Notes: generated by a model not told the origin, from the letters alone. A stretch of 10,205 nt of DNA from CAIWXH01 sp964555675 (GCA_964555675.1 CAZKTU010000235.1:1-10205), one strand, 5' to 3'. Positions 1 to 7,510 are shown, numbered from the stretch's first letter. Made by a program: numbers and translations.

Positions 1-89
1 ACCGTGGTGGCGACGGGCTTGTGAGGATCAGGTATCATGTGAGTCCCTTAGGGGCGCGTGGGAACGGTGCCGCGCGAACAATGCGAACC

Positions 90-97
90 AAAGGAAG
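90..97 (+). promoter_or_regulatory. Ribosome binding site choosing a GTG start
   Basis: The purine run AAAGGAAG ends four bases before a GTG codon at 102. The frame is open further upstream, with in-frame candidates at 21 (GTG) and 81 (ATG), but neither has a comparable Shine-Dalgarno sequence. The protein begun at 102 also has the expected short lead-in to the Rossmann fold, so this site decides the start. Confidence 0.6.
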
Positions 98-101
98 AAC
101 A

Positions 102-1079
102 GTGAGCAGCGAGCAATCCGGCGCAGATCGGCGCAGCTTCTGGACTGGGCGTCGTGTGGTGGTGACTGGGGGGGCCGGCTTCCTCGGCGGCTTTGTCGTC
201 GAGCAGCTGGCCGCCCGCGAGCCCGCCGAGATTATTGTGCCGCGCAGCCATGACTACGATCTGCGCGACCGTGACGCTATTCGGCAGCTCCTGGCCGACG
301 CCCGCCCCGATCTGATCATCCATATGGCGGCCAGAGTTGGCGGGATTGGCGCCAACAGAGAGCATCCCGCCGACTTCTTCTACGATAACCTCATGATGGG
401 CGTGCAGCTGATGCACGAGAGCTGGCAGGCAGGGGTCGAGAAGTTTGTGGCCCTGGGCACTGTGTGCGCCTACCCCAAGCACACGCCGGTGCCCTTCCGC
501 GAGGACGACCTCTGGAGCGGCTACCCCGAGGAGACCAACGCCCCGTACGGTCTGGCCAAGAAGATGATGCTCGTCCAGAGCCAGGGCTACCGCGAGCAGT
601 ATGGCTTTAACTCGATCTTCCTGCTGCCCGTCAACCTCTACGGCCCGCGCGATAACTTCGACCTGCATAGTTCGCACGTCATCCCGGCCTTGATCCGCAA
701 GTGCGTAGAGGCCCGCGACACGGGCGCCGCCGAGATCGTCGCCTGGGGGGACGGCTCGCCCACCCGCGAGTTCCTCTATGTGGAGGACGCGGCCGAGGGT
801 ATCCTGCTGGCGGCCGAGCGCTACGAGAGCAGCGACCCGGTGAACCTGGGCAGCAGCTATGAGATCAGCATCAAGGAGCTGACCGAGACGATCGCGCGGG
901 TGACGGGCTTCACCGGCCGCATCGTCTGGGATACGAGCAAGCCCAACGGCCAGCCGCGGCGCAAGCTCGATGTCTCGCGGGCCCGCGAGCGCTTCGGCTT
1001 CGCCTCGGTCACGACCTTCGAGGAGGGCCTGCGCCGCACGGTGGCGTGGTACGAGCAGCATCGCGCAGTGACGGCGTGA
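102..1079 (+). CDS. fcl: GDP-L-fucose synthase-like NAD(P)-dependent epimerase/reductase (extended SDR)
   Basis: The gene encodes a 325-residue extended short-chain dehydrogenase/reductase, close to the usual length of GDP-L-fucose synthases. These cytoplasmic enzymes convert GDP-4-keto-6-deoxy-mannose to GDP-L-fucose by 3,5-epimerisation and NADPH reduction. Visible features are the nucleotide-binding GGAGFLG at residues 23-29 and a family signature reading AARVGGIGANREHP. The YxxxK pair is Tyr149 and Lys153. A Cys at 122 in GTVCAYPK and a His at 192 in SHVIPAL match the two epimerisation residues of the family. The usual catalytic Ser of the Ser-Tyr-Lys triad is Thr120 here, a conservative change. 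The GTG start at 102 is chosen for its ribosome binding site. No GDP-mannose 4,6-dehydratase partner is visible; it could lie upstream of the window. A related GDP-sugar epimerase is possible, but the signatures favour this call. Confidence 0.88.
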   Translation: MSSEQSGADRRSFWTGRRVVVTGGAGFLGGFVVEQLAAREPAEIIVPRSHDYDLRDRDAIRQLLADARPDLIIHMAARVGGIGANREHPADFFYDNLMMGVQLMHESWQAGVEKFVALGTVCAYPKHTPVPFREDDLWSGYPEETNAPYGLAKKMMLVQSQGYREQYGFNSIFLLPVNLYGPRDNFDLHSSHVIPALIRKCVEARDTGAAEIVAWGDGSPTREFLYVEDAAEGILLAAERYESSDPVNLGSSYEISIKELTETIARVTGFTGRIVWDTSKPNGQPRRKLDVSRARERFGFASVTTFEEGLRRTVAWYEQHRAVTA

Positions 1080-1388
1080 CAGATTAGTCACCTGGCCCGG
1101 GGCCCCATTCATATGGCTGCAACCTGAGTCAGCTACGCTGCTGCGGAGTATTATACTTAAGCGTATAGGTCCGTCTCCGGCGCAGCCGCAATGAGCTCAG
1201 CCCCGAGCGGTCTCCCCCTGGGGGCTGCGGAGGGCTCTCTCGTTGTTGCGGCGCTGTCCGTTACGAGGGCCAGGCTCTCCACATCCACCCCAGTGGGGCC
1301 GAAGGCCCTGCGCCCCGCCGTGGGCAGCGGCGAAGAGCATACCTCGGTGACGAGGCGGACAGCAGCTCGGCGTCGCTAAAGGGGGCCC
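1080..1388. other. 309-bp intergenic region with possible promoter and foldable leader
   Basis: I see no credible gene here. An ATG-initiated 62-codon frame at 1191-1379 has no ribosome binding site and a low-complexity product, so I do not call it. TATACT at 1152-1157 could be a -10 element but lacks a good -35, and it forms part of an imperfect inverted repeat (TATAC at 1152-1156, GTATA at 1163-1167). Downstream the sequence can fold. CTCC plus GCAGCC (1175-1187, with a 3-nt bulge) pairs with GGCTGC plus GGAG (1223-1232), enclosing a GCTC/GAGC hairpin (1195-1208). Further on, a 5-bp hairpin with a GTGA tetraloop (1342-1355) lies just before the next gene. It may be a structured leader for that gene, but GC-rich DNA folds easily by chance. 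Confidence 0.35.
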
Positions 1389-2921
1389 ATGGCAGTCAAA
1401 TCAAGCCGGAATGGCCCGCTCGCCGGTCTGCGCACACGACTCGCAGAGCGGGTTGCGCCTGAGGTGTGGCCTCGGCTCATTATCTGGGTCGCCATGGCTC
1501 TGGGGGCGGCCCTGCGCCTGCACCATTTTCTGGCCAACCGCTCGCTCTGGGCGGGCGAGGCTCGCCTGGCCAACACGATTATTGGGCAGCCCTTCGCCGC
1601 CATGCTGGCGCCGCTCGGCGGCGAGCAGGCGGCGCCGCTCGGCTTCCTCGCCGCAGTCTGGGCGAGCGCGGCCGCCCTGGGCACGAGCGAGGCGGCCCTG
1701 CGCCTGACGGCCCTCGCGGCGAGCCTGCTCGCTCTGCCCGTCTTTGTGGCGACGGCTCGCCACTACCTCAGCCCCCGCGCGGTGCCGGTGGCCGTCGTGG
1801 GCTTCGCCGTCGCGGCCCCGTTGCTCTACTATGCCGCAGAGGTGAAGCCGTACGGCGGCGATGTGCTGGTCGCACTGTGTATCTGGTTGCTGGGGGCCCG
1901 GCTGCTCGACGGGGGCGCGCGGCAACAGTTGGTGGCGATCGCCCTTGGCGGGGGCGCCCTGGTCTGGTTCTCGTACCCGGCCACAATTGTCCTCGCGGGC
2001 ATCGGCTCGGTGATCTTCTATGACGCCGTAGCCCGGCGAGAGGTCGGCGACGCCCTCAGGCGGGCGGCGGTTGTGTTGGTCTGGGGGCTGAGCGCGACCG
2101 CCGCCTACTGGATCGCCGCCAGCCACCTGGCCGCCAGCCATAACCTGTCCGACTACTGGTTCGAGGCCTTTGCGCCGATGCCGCCGAGCTCGTTCAGCGA
2201 CCTGCGCTGGTATCTCGAGCGGCCCCTTACGGTCTTCGGCAGGAGCGTCGCCGGCATTGCGCTCCCGGGTCTGGGCCTCTTTCTGGCTCTCGTCGGGGGC
2301 CATGCTATGGCGCGCGACCGGCTGCAGCATCTCCTGCTCCTCGTGGCGCCATTCTTTGTGACCGTGGCTGTCTCGGCCCTCGGGCGCTATCCGTTCGAGG
2401 GTCGCCTGCTGCTCTTCCTGGCTCCGTCGGCGCTCATGCTCGTCGCCGAGGGGCTGGTCGCCTTGCACCGTCTGACCCGCCACCAGGCGGCCTGGCTGGC
2501 GCCCGCCGCCGGCGCGCTGCTGCTGGCCGGTATGCTGAGCGAGGCCGCGGCGTTCAGTGTTGCGCCAGTCCGCGAGGAGTTGCGCCCGGTGCTTGAGGAG
2601 GTCTATGGGACCTCGGGCGACAGTGTCTATGTCTACTATGGCGCCGCCGAGGCGACCCGCTACTATGCGGCGCGTCTCGGCGCGCCGCCCGGGCCTCTGC
2701 TCTACGGCGCCGACCTGCACGGAAATCTGCCGGCCCTCGCGGCTGAACTGCAGGAGCTGCCGGGGGGGCGGGTCTGGCTCATCTACAGTCATGTCAGGCG
2801 TGAGGACGGGGTCGACGAAGAGCAGTTCAGCCTCTACGTGCTGGACGGGATCGGGCGTCGCCTGAAGGAGGTGCGCCGCCCAGGCGCGGCCGCGTATCTG
2901 TACGAGCTCCCGGACAGATAA
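1389..2921 (+). CDS. Multi-membrane GT-C / GT39-like glycosyltransferase
   Basis: The product is a 510-residue integral membrane protein resembling the ArnT/PMT-like (GT39/GT83) enzymes, which move sugars from polyprenyl-phosphate donors to acceptors on the outer face of the membrane. A first helix at about residues 30-48 is followed by the loop RSLWAGEARLAN. This matches the family's usual SLWLDEA loop, except that the Asp before the conserved Glu57 is Gly56. The typical VKPY element (Lys153, Tyr155) follows. Many further hydrophobic helices run to about residue 395, then a soluble C-terminal domain of about 110 residues starts at the ELRPVLEEV segment, as in bacterial members that end outside the membrane. 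AAAGGGGG at 1378-1385 precedes the ATG. Its place between two nucleotide-sugar enzymes fits a role in surface glycan assembly. The sugar and acceptor cannot be read from the sequence. Confidence 0.78.
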   Translation: MAVKSSRNGPLAGLRTRLAERVAPEVWPRLIIWVAMALGAALRLHHFLANRSLWAGEARLANTIIGQPFAAMLAPLGGEQAAPLGFLAAVWASAAALGTSEAALRLTALAASLLALPVFVATARHYLSPRAVPVAVVGFAVAAPLLYYAAEVKPYGGDVLVALCIWLLGARLLDGGARQQLVAIALGGGALVWFSYPATIVLAGIGSVIFYDAVARREVGDALRRAAVVLVWGLSATAAYWIAASHLAASHNLSDYWFEAFAPMPPSSFSDLRWYLERPLTVFGRSVAGIALPGLGLFLALVGGHAMARDRLQHLLLLVAPFFVTVAVSALGRYPFEGRLLLFLAPSALMLVAEGLVALHRLTRHQAAWLAPAAGALLLAGMLSEAAAFSVAPVREELRPVLEEVYGTSGDSVYVYYGAAEATRYYAARLGAPPGPLLYGADLHGNLPALAAELQELPGGRVWLIYSHVRREDGVDEEQFSLYVLDGIGRRLKEVRRPGAAAYLYELPDR

Positions 2922-3030
2922 CGGTTTCTTCATCTTGCCTGCTCACGGCCAGGGCACGGAGATGGCACCCAGGCGTTGTATCAGCCTCGTGACGCGGCGG
3001 GCGTTGCGTGCGCTGTGGCGTCGGCGGTAG

Positions 3031-3036
3031 TACAAT
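3031..3036 (+). promoter_or_regulatory. Possible -10 element for the epimerase gene at 3073
   Basis: TACAAT matches the TATAAT consensus at five of six positions and lies 36 bases before the start codon, in a 151-bp gap. No convincing -35 hexamer sits 16-18 bases upstream; TTGCGT at 3004-3009 is too far away (21-base spacer). This is a weak promoter call. Confidence 0.3.
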
Positions 3037-3072
3037 AAGGCCCGTCTCTCGTCAGAACACAAGGAGACAACC

Positions 3073-4119
3073 ATGAGCGAAACAGCTGTCGCTGCTCCCC
3101 ACGCCCTGATTACCGGCGGGGCCGGCTATATCGGCTCGCTGCTCACGGGCGTGCTGCTCAACGCCGGCTGGCGGGTCACGGTCGCCGACGACCTGCTCTT
3201 TGGCGGGCAGTCGCTGCTGGGCTACTGGCAGCACCCAAACTTCCGCTTCGCCAAGGTCGACGTGTGCGACCCTGAGCAGCTGCAGGCAGTGGGCGGCGGC
3301 CTCAGGGTGGGCCACCTGGCCCCGAGCGCAGTCGACGCGGTGGTACACCTCGCGGCGATTGTCGGCTTCCCGGCGTGCCAGATGGTCGGCCCGCAGGTCG
3401 CCTGGCGCTACAACTTCGAGGGCACCAAGCGGGTCTACGCCGCGGCCGAGGCGGCGGGGGCGGCGCGCTTTCTCTTCGCCTCGACCTACAGCAACTACGG
3501 CCTGTCGCCCGACGGCTCGCCCGTCAGCGAGGAGTCGCCCCTGAGCCCCCAGTCGCTCTACGCGGAGACGAAGGTCGCCTCCGAGCAGTTCCTGCTCAAC
3601 GAGACACGCGGCGGGCAGACGGCGCCGACCCTCTTTCGGCTCGCCACCCTCTTCGGAGTCTCGCCGCGCATGCGCTTCGATCTGATCGTCAACCAGTTCG
3701 TGCTCGAGGCTCTGACCAAGCGGCGCCTGGTGATCTATCAGCGGGGGTACGCCCGCTCGTTCGTCCACGTGCGCGATGTGGCCGACGCCGTCAAGCTGGC
3801 TCTCGAGGCCCCAATCGAGCGGGTGGGCGGCCAGATCTTCAATGTCGGCAGCGACGAGGGCAACTACACCAAGGACGAGATCGTGGCCCTGGTGCAGCGC
3901 TATGTCGAGGGCACGCGCGTCGAGCATAAGGATCTGACCTTCGGCGGGGATATGCACGACATCAGGGTCAGCTTCGCCAAGATCAAGCGCGAGCTGGGCT
4001 ACGCCCCCCGGCTCGGCGTCGAGGACGGGGTGCGCGAGGTGTGCGATGTGCTCGAGGCCGGCGTGATCAAAGACGCCTTCGATAGCCAGTACCGCAACGC
4101 CCAGTTCATCGTTCAATAA
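3073..4119 (+). CDS. NAD-dependent nucleotide-sugar epimerase/dehydratase (extended SDR)
   Basis: This 348-residue protein is a second extended SDR, acting in the cytoplasm on a nucleotide-linked sugar. It has the NAD-binding GGAGYIG at residues 15-21, an acidic DD pair after the second strand, HLAAIVG near the cofactor, STYSNYG with Ser137/Thr138 at the catalytic Ser/Thr position, and the YAETK catalytic Tyr163 and Lys167. RSFVHVRDVADAV and FNVGSDEGNYTKDEI are typical C-terminal substrate-domain motifs of the GalE/RmlB-like families. A strong AAGGAG site (3061-3066) lies six bases before the ATG. The substrate is not clear: UDP-glucose 4-epimerase, dTDP-sugar and UDP-sugar dehydratase relatives all share these motifs. 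The two sugar genes upstream support a surface-polysaccharide role. Confidence 0.85.
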   Translation: MSETAVAAPHALITGGAGYIGSLLTGVLLNAGWRVTVADDLLFGGQSLLGYWQHPNFRFAKVDVCDPEQLQAVGGGLRVGHLAPSAVDAVVHLAAIVGFPACQMVGPQVAWRYNFEGTKRVYAAAEAAGAARFLFASTYSNYGLSPDGSPVSEESPLSPQSLYAETKVASEQFLLNETRGGQTAPTLFRLATLFGVSPRMRFDLIVNQFVLEALTKRRLVIYQRGYARSFVHVRDVADAVKLALEAPIERVGGQIFNVGSDEGNYTKDEIVALVQRYVEGTRVEHKDLTFGGDMHDIRVSFAKIKRELGYAPRLGVEDGVREVCDVLEAGVIKDAFDSQYRNAQFIVQ

Positions 4120-4123
4120 TCTG

Positions 4124-4139
4124 ACTGGCCCCGGCCGGT
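4124..4139 (+). terminator. Weak hairpin just after the epimerase stop codon
   Basis: ACTGGCC and GGCCGGT face each other across CC five bases after the stop. This gives a GC-rich stem with one G-U pair once the closing pair opens to make a loop. No T-run follows, so it is not a standard intrinsic terminator. It could protect the mRNA 3' end. Confidence 0.22.
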
Positions 4140-4158
4140 GCAACTTGTTCGCCAGTTT

Positions 4159-4184
4159 AGCCGTATCTGTGCACAGATACGGCT
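4159..4184. repeat. Perfect 26-bp palindrome upstream of the VWA lipoprotein gene
   Basis: AGCCGTATCTG is followed by TGCA and then by its exact reverse complement CAGATACGGCT. Flanking TTT/GAA bases extend the pairing if one G-U pair is allowed. It ends 21 bp before the ATG at 4206. It could be an operator for a dimeric regulator, an RNA stem-loop with a UGCA loop in the leader or 3' end, or a bidirectional terminator. No T-run follows it on either strand, which argues against a standard intrinsic terminator. Confidence 0.7.
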
Positions 4185-4205
4185 GAAGACTATTTGAGGA
4201 AAGCA

Positions 4206-5846
4206 ATGCGACGACACACACTGGCCCTGCTCTTGACGGCCCTGGCTGTGCTGCTCTCGGCGTGTGGGCTGGTCGGCGGCGGTGGCGGGGCAGAGGGCCC
4301 GCCGGACAACGCCCTGCGCATCTCGATCGCCTACAGCCCCGAGAAGGAGAAGTGGCTGAACGAGCAGATCCCCCGCTTTAACGCTCAGCGGGTCGAGGTG
4401 GGCGGGCGACCGGTCTTCGTCGAGGGCGTGAATAAGTCTTCGGGGGCGGCGCGCACCGAGCTGAAGAACGGCACGCTCGACGTCACGGTCTGGAGCCCCT
4501 CGGCCTCGACCTGGCTCGAGGTGCTCAAGTACGAGTCGGGCAACAGCGCGGTGGCGGTCTCGAACGAGCCGATGCTGCTGACCCCCGTGGTGATTGGCAT
4601 GTGGCGCCCCATGGCCGAGGCTATGGGCTGGCCCAACACTCCGATCGGCTGGTCGGATATGCTGGCCCTGATCGAGGACCCGGCCGGCTGGGGCAAGTTC
4701 GGCCATCCCGAGTGGGGCCGCTTCTCGTGGGGTCACACCGACCCCGAGATCAGCACCACCGCCCTCAGCACCTTGATCGCCGAGTTCTACGCGGCGGCCG
4801 GCAAACAGCGCGGCCTCACCGTCGATGACGTACAGAGCCCCGAGGCGCAGCAGTTCGTGCGCGATCTGGGGCAGGGCATCAAGCACTACGGCTACAATAC
4901 GCTGATCTTCTCGTCGAACATGAAGAAGTTCGGGATGTCGTATATCTCCGCCTTCCCCATGGAGGAGATCACGCTAATCGACTTCAACAAGTTCGAGCCG
5001 CCGACGACCCCCCTGGTGGCGATCTACCCCAGGGAGGGCACCTTCTGGCACGATAACCCCTTCATCGTGCTCAGCAGCGCCTCCCCCGAGGAGCGCGAGG
5101 CGGCCGACCTGCTCTTCGACTTTCTGCTCTCCGAGGAGGCCCAGCGCTCGGCGATGAGCTTCGGCTTCAGGCCGGCGAATATCGACGTGCCCCTGGCCGA
5201 CCCGATCAGTCCGACCTACGGGGTCGATCCGACGGGTGTGCAGACCATCCTCGAGGCCCCGCCGGCCGACACGATCGTCGCCGCGAAGAACGCCTGGGCG
5301 GTCAACCGCAAGCGCGCCGACATTATGCTGGTGGTCGACACCTCGGGCTCGATGGAGGGCGAGAAGCTGGCCCTGGTGCAGGCCGGCCTCGACACGTTCC
5401 TGCAGCGCATCCTGCCCGAGGACCGGGTCGGCCTGATCACGTTCGACTCGACGGCCCGGGTGGTGACGCCTATGGCGCCCCTGAGCGAGAACCGGATCGC
5501 GCTGCAGGGGCAGATCGCCGATATGCGCGCCCGCGGCAAGACCGCCGTGTTCGACGCCCTCGCACTGGCCCGCCAGGAGCTCGAGAGCCTGCCGCCCGCC
5601 GAGGATGAGCGCATCACGGCCATTGTGCTGCTCTCGGATGGGGCCGATAACTCGAGCGCCATGAGCCTCGATGAGGTGCGGGCGAGCTTCGATGAGTCGG
5701 GGATCAGCATCTTCCCTGTGGCCTACGGCGAGGACGCCGATCTGACGATTGTCGAGGCGATCGCCGAATTCTCGCGCACCCTGGTGGTCAAGGGCGATAC
5801 GGGCGACATCGCCCAGATCTTCGAGAATCTGAGCCGCTACTTCTAG
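4206..5846 (+). CDS. Lipoprotein with solute-binding-like domain fused to a VWA domain
   Basis: The 546-residue product starts with MRR and a hydrophobic stretch ending in the lipobox LSAC, with Cys20 as the predicted lipid-anchored residue, so it should sit on the outer face of the membrane. Residues about 33-340 resemble an extracellular solute-binding domain (SBP_bac_11 style). Recognisable segments include LRISIAYSPEKEKW near the start, GTLDVTVWSPS, and a late LLSEEAQRSAMSFGFRP. Residues about 372-546 form a VWA domain with an intact metal-ion-dependent adhesion site: Asp378, Ser380 and Ser382 in DTSGSM, Thr446 in GKTAVFD, and Asp478 in LLSDGADN. No ABC permease or ATPase gene adjoins, so import is not indicated; ligand sensing or metal-dependent protein binding is more likely. 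GAGGA at 4196-4200 supports the ATG at 4206 over a TTG at 4194. Confidence 0.88.
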   Translation: MRRHTLALLLTALAVLLSACGLVGGGGGAEGPPDNALRISIAYSPEKEKWLNEQIPRFNAQRVEVGGRPVFVEGVNKSSGAARTELKNGTLDVTVWSPSASTWLEVLKYESGNSAVAVSNEPMLLTPVVIGMWRPMAEAMGWPNTPIGWSDMLALIEDPAGWGKFGHPEWGRFSWGHTDPEISTTALSTLIAEFYAAAGKQRGLTVDDVQSPEAQQFVRDLGQGIKHYGYNTLIFSSNMKKFGMSYISAFPMEEITLIDFNKFEPPTTPLVAIYPREGTFWHDNPFIVLSSASPEEREAADLLFDFLLSEEAQRSAMSFGFRPANIDVPLADPISPTYGVDPTGVQTILEAPPADTIVAAKNAWAVNRKRADIMLVVDTSGSMEGEKLALVQAGLDTFLQRILPEDRVGLITFDSTARVVTPMAPLSENRIALQGQIADMRARGKTAVFDALALARQELESLPPAEDERITAIVLLSDGADNSSAMSLDEVRASFDESGISIFPVAYGEDADLTIVEAIAEFSRTLVVKGDTGDIAQIFENLSRYF

Positions 5847-5862
5847 GGCCTGGATAAGGAAA

Positions 5863-5880
5863 CTTTCACCGATCTGAAAG
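5863..5880 (+). repeat. Short inverted repeat after the VWA lipoprotein gene
   Basis: CTTTCA and TGAAAG are exact reverse complements separated by six bases, starting 17 bp after the stop codon. It could form a small 3' hairpin. The stem is AT-leaning and no T-run follows, so termination is unproven. Confidence 0.3.
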
Positions 5881-5883
5881 ACT

Positions 5884-5906
5884 GCTCACTTGACATGGGG
5901 GTGAGC
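5884..5906. promoter_or_regulatory. Inverted repeat spanning the -35 box: possible operator
   Basis: GCTCAC (5884-5889) and GTGAGC (5901-5906) are exact reverse complements with 11 bases between them, and the TTGACA -35 box begins the spacer. A dimeric regulator bound here would overlap RNA polymerase contacts. The arms are short, so chance is possible. Confidence 0.3.
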
Positions 5907-5919
5907 GGCATCCTACGAT
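5890..5919 (+). promoter_or_regulatory. Sigma-70-like promoter for the histidine kinase gene
   Basis: A perfect TTGACA (5890-5895) is followed after 18 bases by TACGAT (5914-5919), which matches TATAAT at four of six positions. Transcription would start near 5926, leaving a leader of about 33 bases before the ATG at 5959. It is the best promoter match I found in the window. Confidence 0.5.
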
Positions 5920-5958
5920 CAGTCTATTGTCCACTGGCTGTAGACTATCGGGAATGCC

Positions 5959-7407
5959 ATGCGCGCGAGCCGCCCCGTGCCCGACGAGAGCCTTGCCCGT
6001 GAGCTGATGCCGCCACTGCTGCTGGCCCTCGGCATTGTGGCGGCCTTTGCCTTCGGCATGCTCATGCTGGTGCAGTACCGGGCCAATGTCTGGCCGTACG
6101 GGCTGGCGGCGGGGCTGGTGGGCATGATCTGGCTGAGCGGGGAGCTGTTGCGCCGGCGGCGGCTGACGGCAGCGGGGGCAACCGTGTGCTACGGCCTGGC
6201 GCTGCTGCCGATCCTCAGCGTGGCCGCGTTTGGCTTTGCGCCCAACCCAGTTCTCTACCTCGCGGCCCTGGGCGTGACTGCCGCGGGCCTGCTGATCGGC
6301 CCGAAGGCGCCCATGCGCGTGGCGGCCTACGCGCTGCTGCTTCTGCTCGCGCTGCTGGCGGCGCCCGGCCTGGTCGGTCAGGATCGCCCGTCGCTCGGCG
6401 TACTCTTCAGCGTCATGACGACGATGGCGCTGCTGCTCTTCGGGGTGGCCGCCCTGTCCTGGGCGGCGGCCCACCATGTGCGCGGCACCATCGACTGGGC
6501 CCTCGAGACGGCCTGGAAGTCCGAGCGGCGCGAGGCCCTGCTGCGACAGGCCCAGGCCGATCTCGAGCGTACCCTGCGCGAGCGCGACCAGCTGAATGAT
6601 CGGCTCATCCGCCAGAGCGACGAGCTCGCCGCCGCCAGGGCCGCGGCCGAGACGGCCTATCGCTCGAAGTCAAGCTTCATGGCTACCATGAGCCATGAGC
6701 TGCGCACGCCCCTGAATATCATCATCGGCTTCAGCTCGGCGATGGTCGACCATCCCGAGGTCTACGACGGCGAGCAGTTGCCCGCCTCGGTGGTCGCCGA
6801 CCTGAGCGAGATCCGCCGCAGCGGCCAGCACCTGCTGGGCCTGATCAACGACATCCTCGACCTGGCGCGGGTAGAGGCCGGCCGGCTCGAGCTGAATAAA
6901 ACGCCGCTGCCCCTGGCCCCCCTGCTGGACGAGATGCTGCGCACGGCCCAGGGGCTACTGCACGAGCGGCCGGTGCTGCTGCGGCGCGAGTATCGCGGGG
7001 CCCTGCCCACCGTCCCGGCCGACGAGGTGCGCGTGCGCCAGGTGCTGCTCAACCTGGTCTCGAACGCCTGCAAGTTCACCAGGCAGGGCGAGGTGGCGCT
7101 CGGCGCGCGGGTCGACGAGCGCGAGGTGATTATCTGGGTGCGCGATACCGGCATCGGCATCGCCGATAGCGATCAGGCCCGCATCTTCAACCAGTTTGAG
7201 CAGGTCGAGAGTGTAGATACCCGCCAGCACGCGGGCACCGGCCTGGGGCTCTCGATCAGTCGCTGGCTGGTCGACCTGCACGGGGGGCGGATGTGGCTCG
7301 AGAGCGAGCTCGGCAAGGGCAGTACCTTCTACTTCTCGCTGCCGCGCTCTCAGACACTGCTCGCGCCGGGCAACGGGCGGGCTACGGGGGGTGCGCTGTT
7401 AGAGTAA
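5959..7407 (+). CDS. Membrane-bound hybrid-free sensor histidine kinase
   Basis: This 482-residue kinase has about six hydrophobic segments (roughly residues 19-39, 47-64, 72-93, 98-115, 119-138, 147-170) with almost no extracytoplasmic loop. A charged coiled-coil linker (about 176-236) and a HisKA domain follow. The phosphorylated residue is His246 in MSHELRTPL. The HATPase_c domain shows the N box (Asn369 in LVSNACKF), the G1 box with Asp396 in DTGIGIA, FNQFEQ for the F box, and G2 in GTGLGLS (426-432). It ends shortly after the GSTFYFSLP strand, with no attached receiver. Since there is no sensor loop, the signal is probably sensed within the membrane. GGGA at 5950-5953 is a modest ribosome binding site. 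The lone receiver gene downstream is the natural phosphate acceptor. Confidence 0.93.
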   Translation: MRASRPVPDESLARELMPPLLLALGIVAAFAFGMLMLVQYRANVWPYGLAAGLVGMIWLSGELLRRRRLTAAGATVCYGLALLPILSVAAFGFAPNPVLYLAALGVTAAGLLIGPKAPMRVAAYALLLLLALLAAPGLVGQDRPSLGVLFSVMTTMALLLFGVAALSWAAAHHVRGTIDWALETAWKSERREALLRQAQADLERTLRERDQLNDRLIRQSDELAAARAAAETAYRSKSSFMATMSHELRTPLNIIIGFSSAMVDHPEVYDGEQLPASVVADLSEIRRSGQHLLGLINDILDLARVEAGRLELNKTPLPLAPLLDEMLRTAQGLLHERPVLLRREYRGALPTVPADEVRVRQVLLNLVSNACKFTRQGEVALGARVDEREVIIWVRDTGIGIADSDQARIFNQFEQVESVDTRQHAGTGLGLSISRWLVDLHGGRMWLESELGKGSTFYFSLPRSQTLLAPGNGRATGGALLE

Positions 7408-7448
7408 GTTGGTACGCTAGAGCGGGCCGGGAAGTGTGGCGAGGCCGA

Positions 7449-7457
7449 TGGTATACT
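7449..7457 (+). promoter_or_regulatory. Extended -10 promoter for the receiver gene
   Basis: TGGTATACT carries the TGn extension directly before TATACT (7452-7457), a five-of-six match to the -10 consensus. The region 17 bases upstream has no -35 match, as is usual for extended -10 promoters. Transcription would begin near 7464, about 47 bases before the ATG at 7511, so the receiver may be transcribed independently of the kinase. Confidence 0.45.
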
Positions 7458-7510
7458 ATGGCATCGATCCGCAGGCAGAGCGGACACCGAGCTTGATTAG
7501 GATGCGGTCC

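Noticed and set aside
1..24. Possible tail of an upstream gene ending in TGA at 22-24
   Set aside because: Only seven codons are visible before the stop, which is not enough to identify a product or confirm the frame.
1099..1106. GGGGCCCC palindrome after the fucose synthase gene as a terminator
   Set aside because: It has no loop and no T-run follows, so it cannot act as a standard intrinsic terminator.
1191..1379. 62-codon plus-strand frame in the intergenic region
   Set aside because: It has no ribosome binding site, a low-complexity Ser/Ala/Arg product, and its end overlaps the ribosome binding site of the next gene.
1401..2933. 510-codon minus-strand frame opposite the glycosyltransferase gene
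   Set aside because: It mirrors the plus-strand gene almost exactly, and its product is rich in Arg, Gln and His with no family motif. It arises from the strong G/C bias at third positions.
3052..4221. 389-codon minus-strand frame opposite the epimerase gene
   Set aside because: It is the antisense shadow of a well-supported SDR gene. Its product has no recognisable fold signature and no ribosome binding site precedes it.
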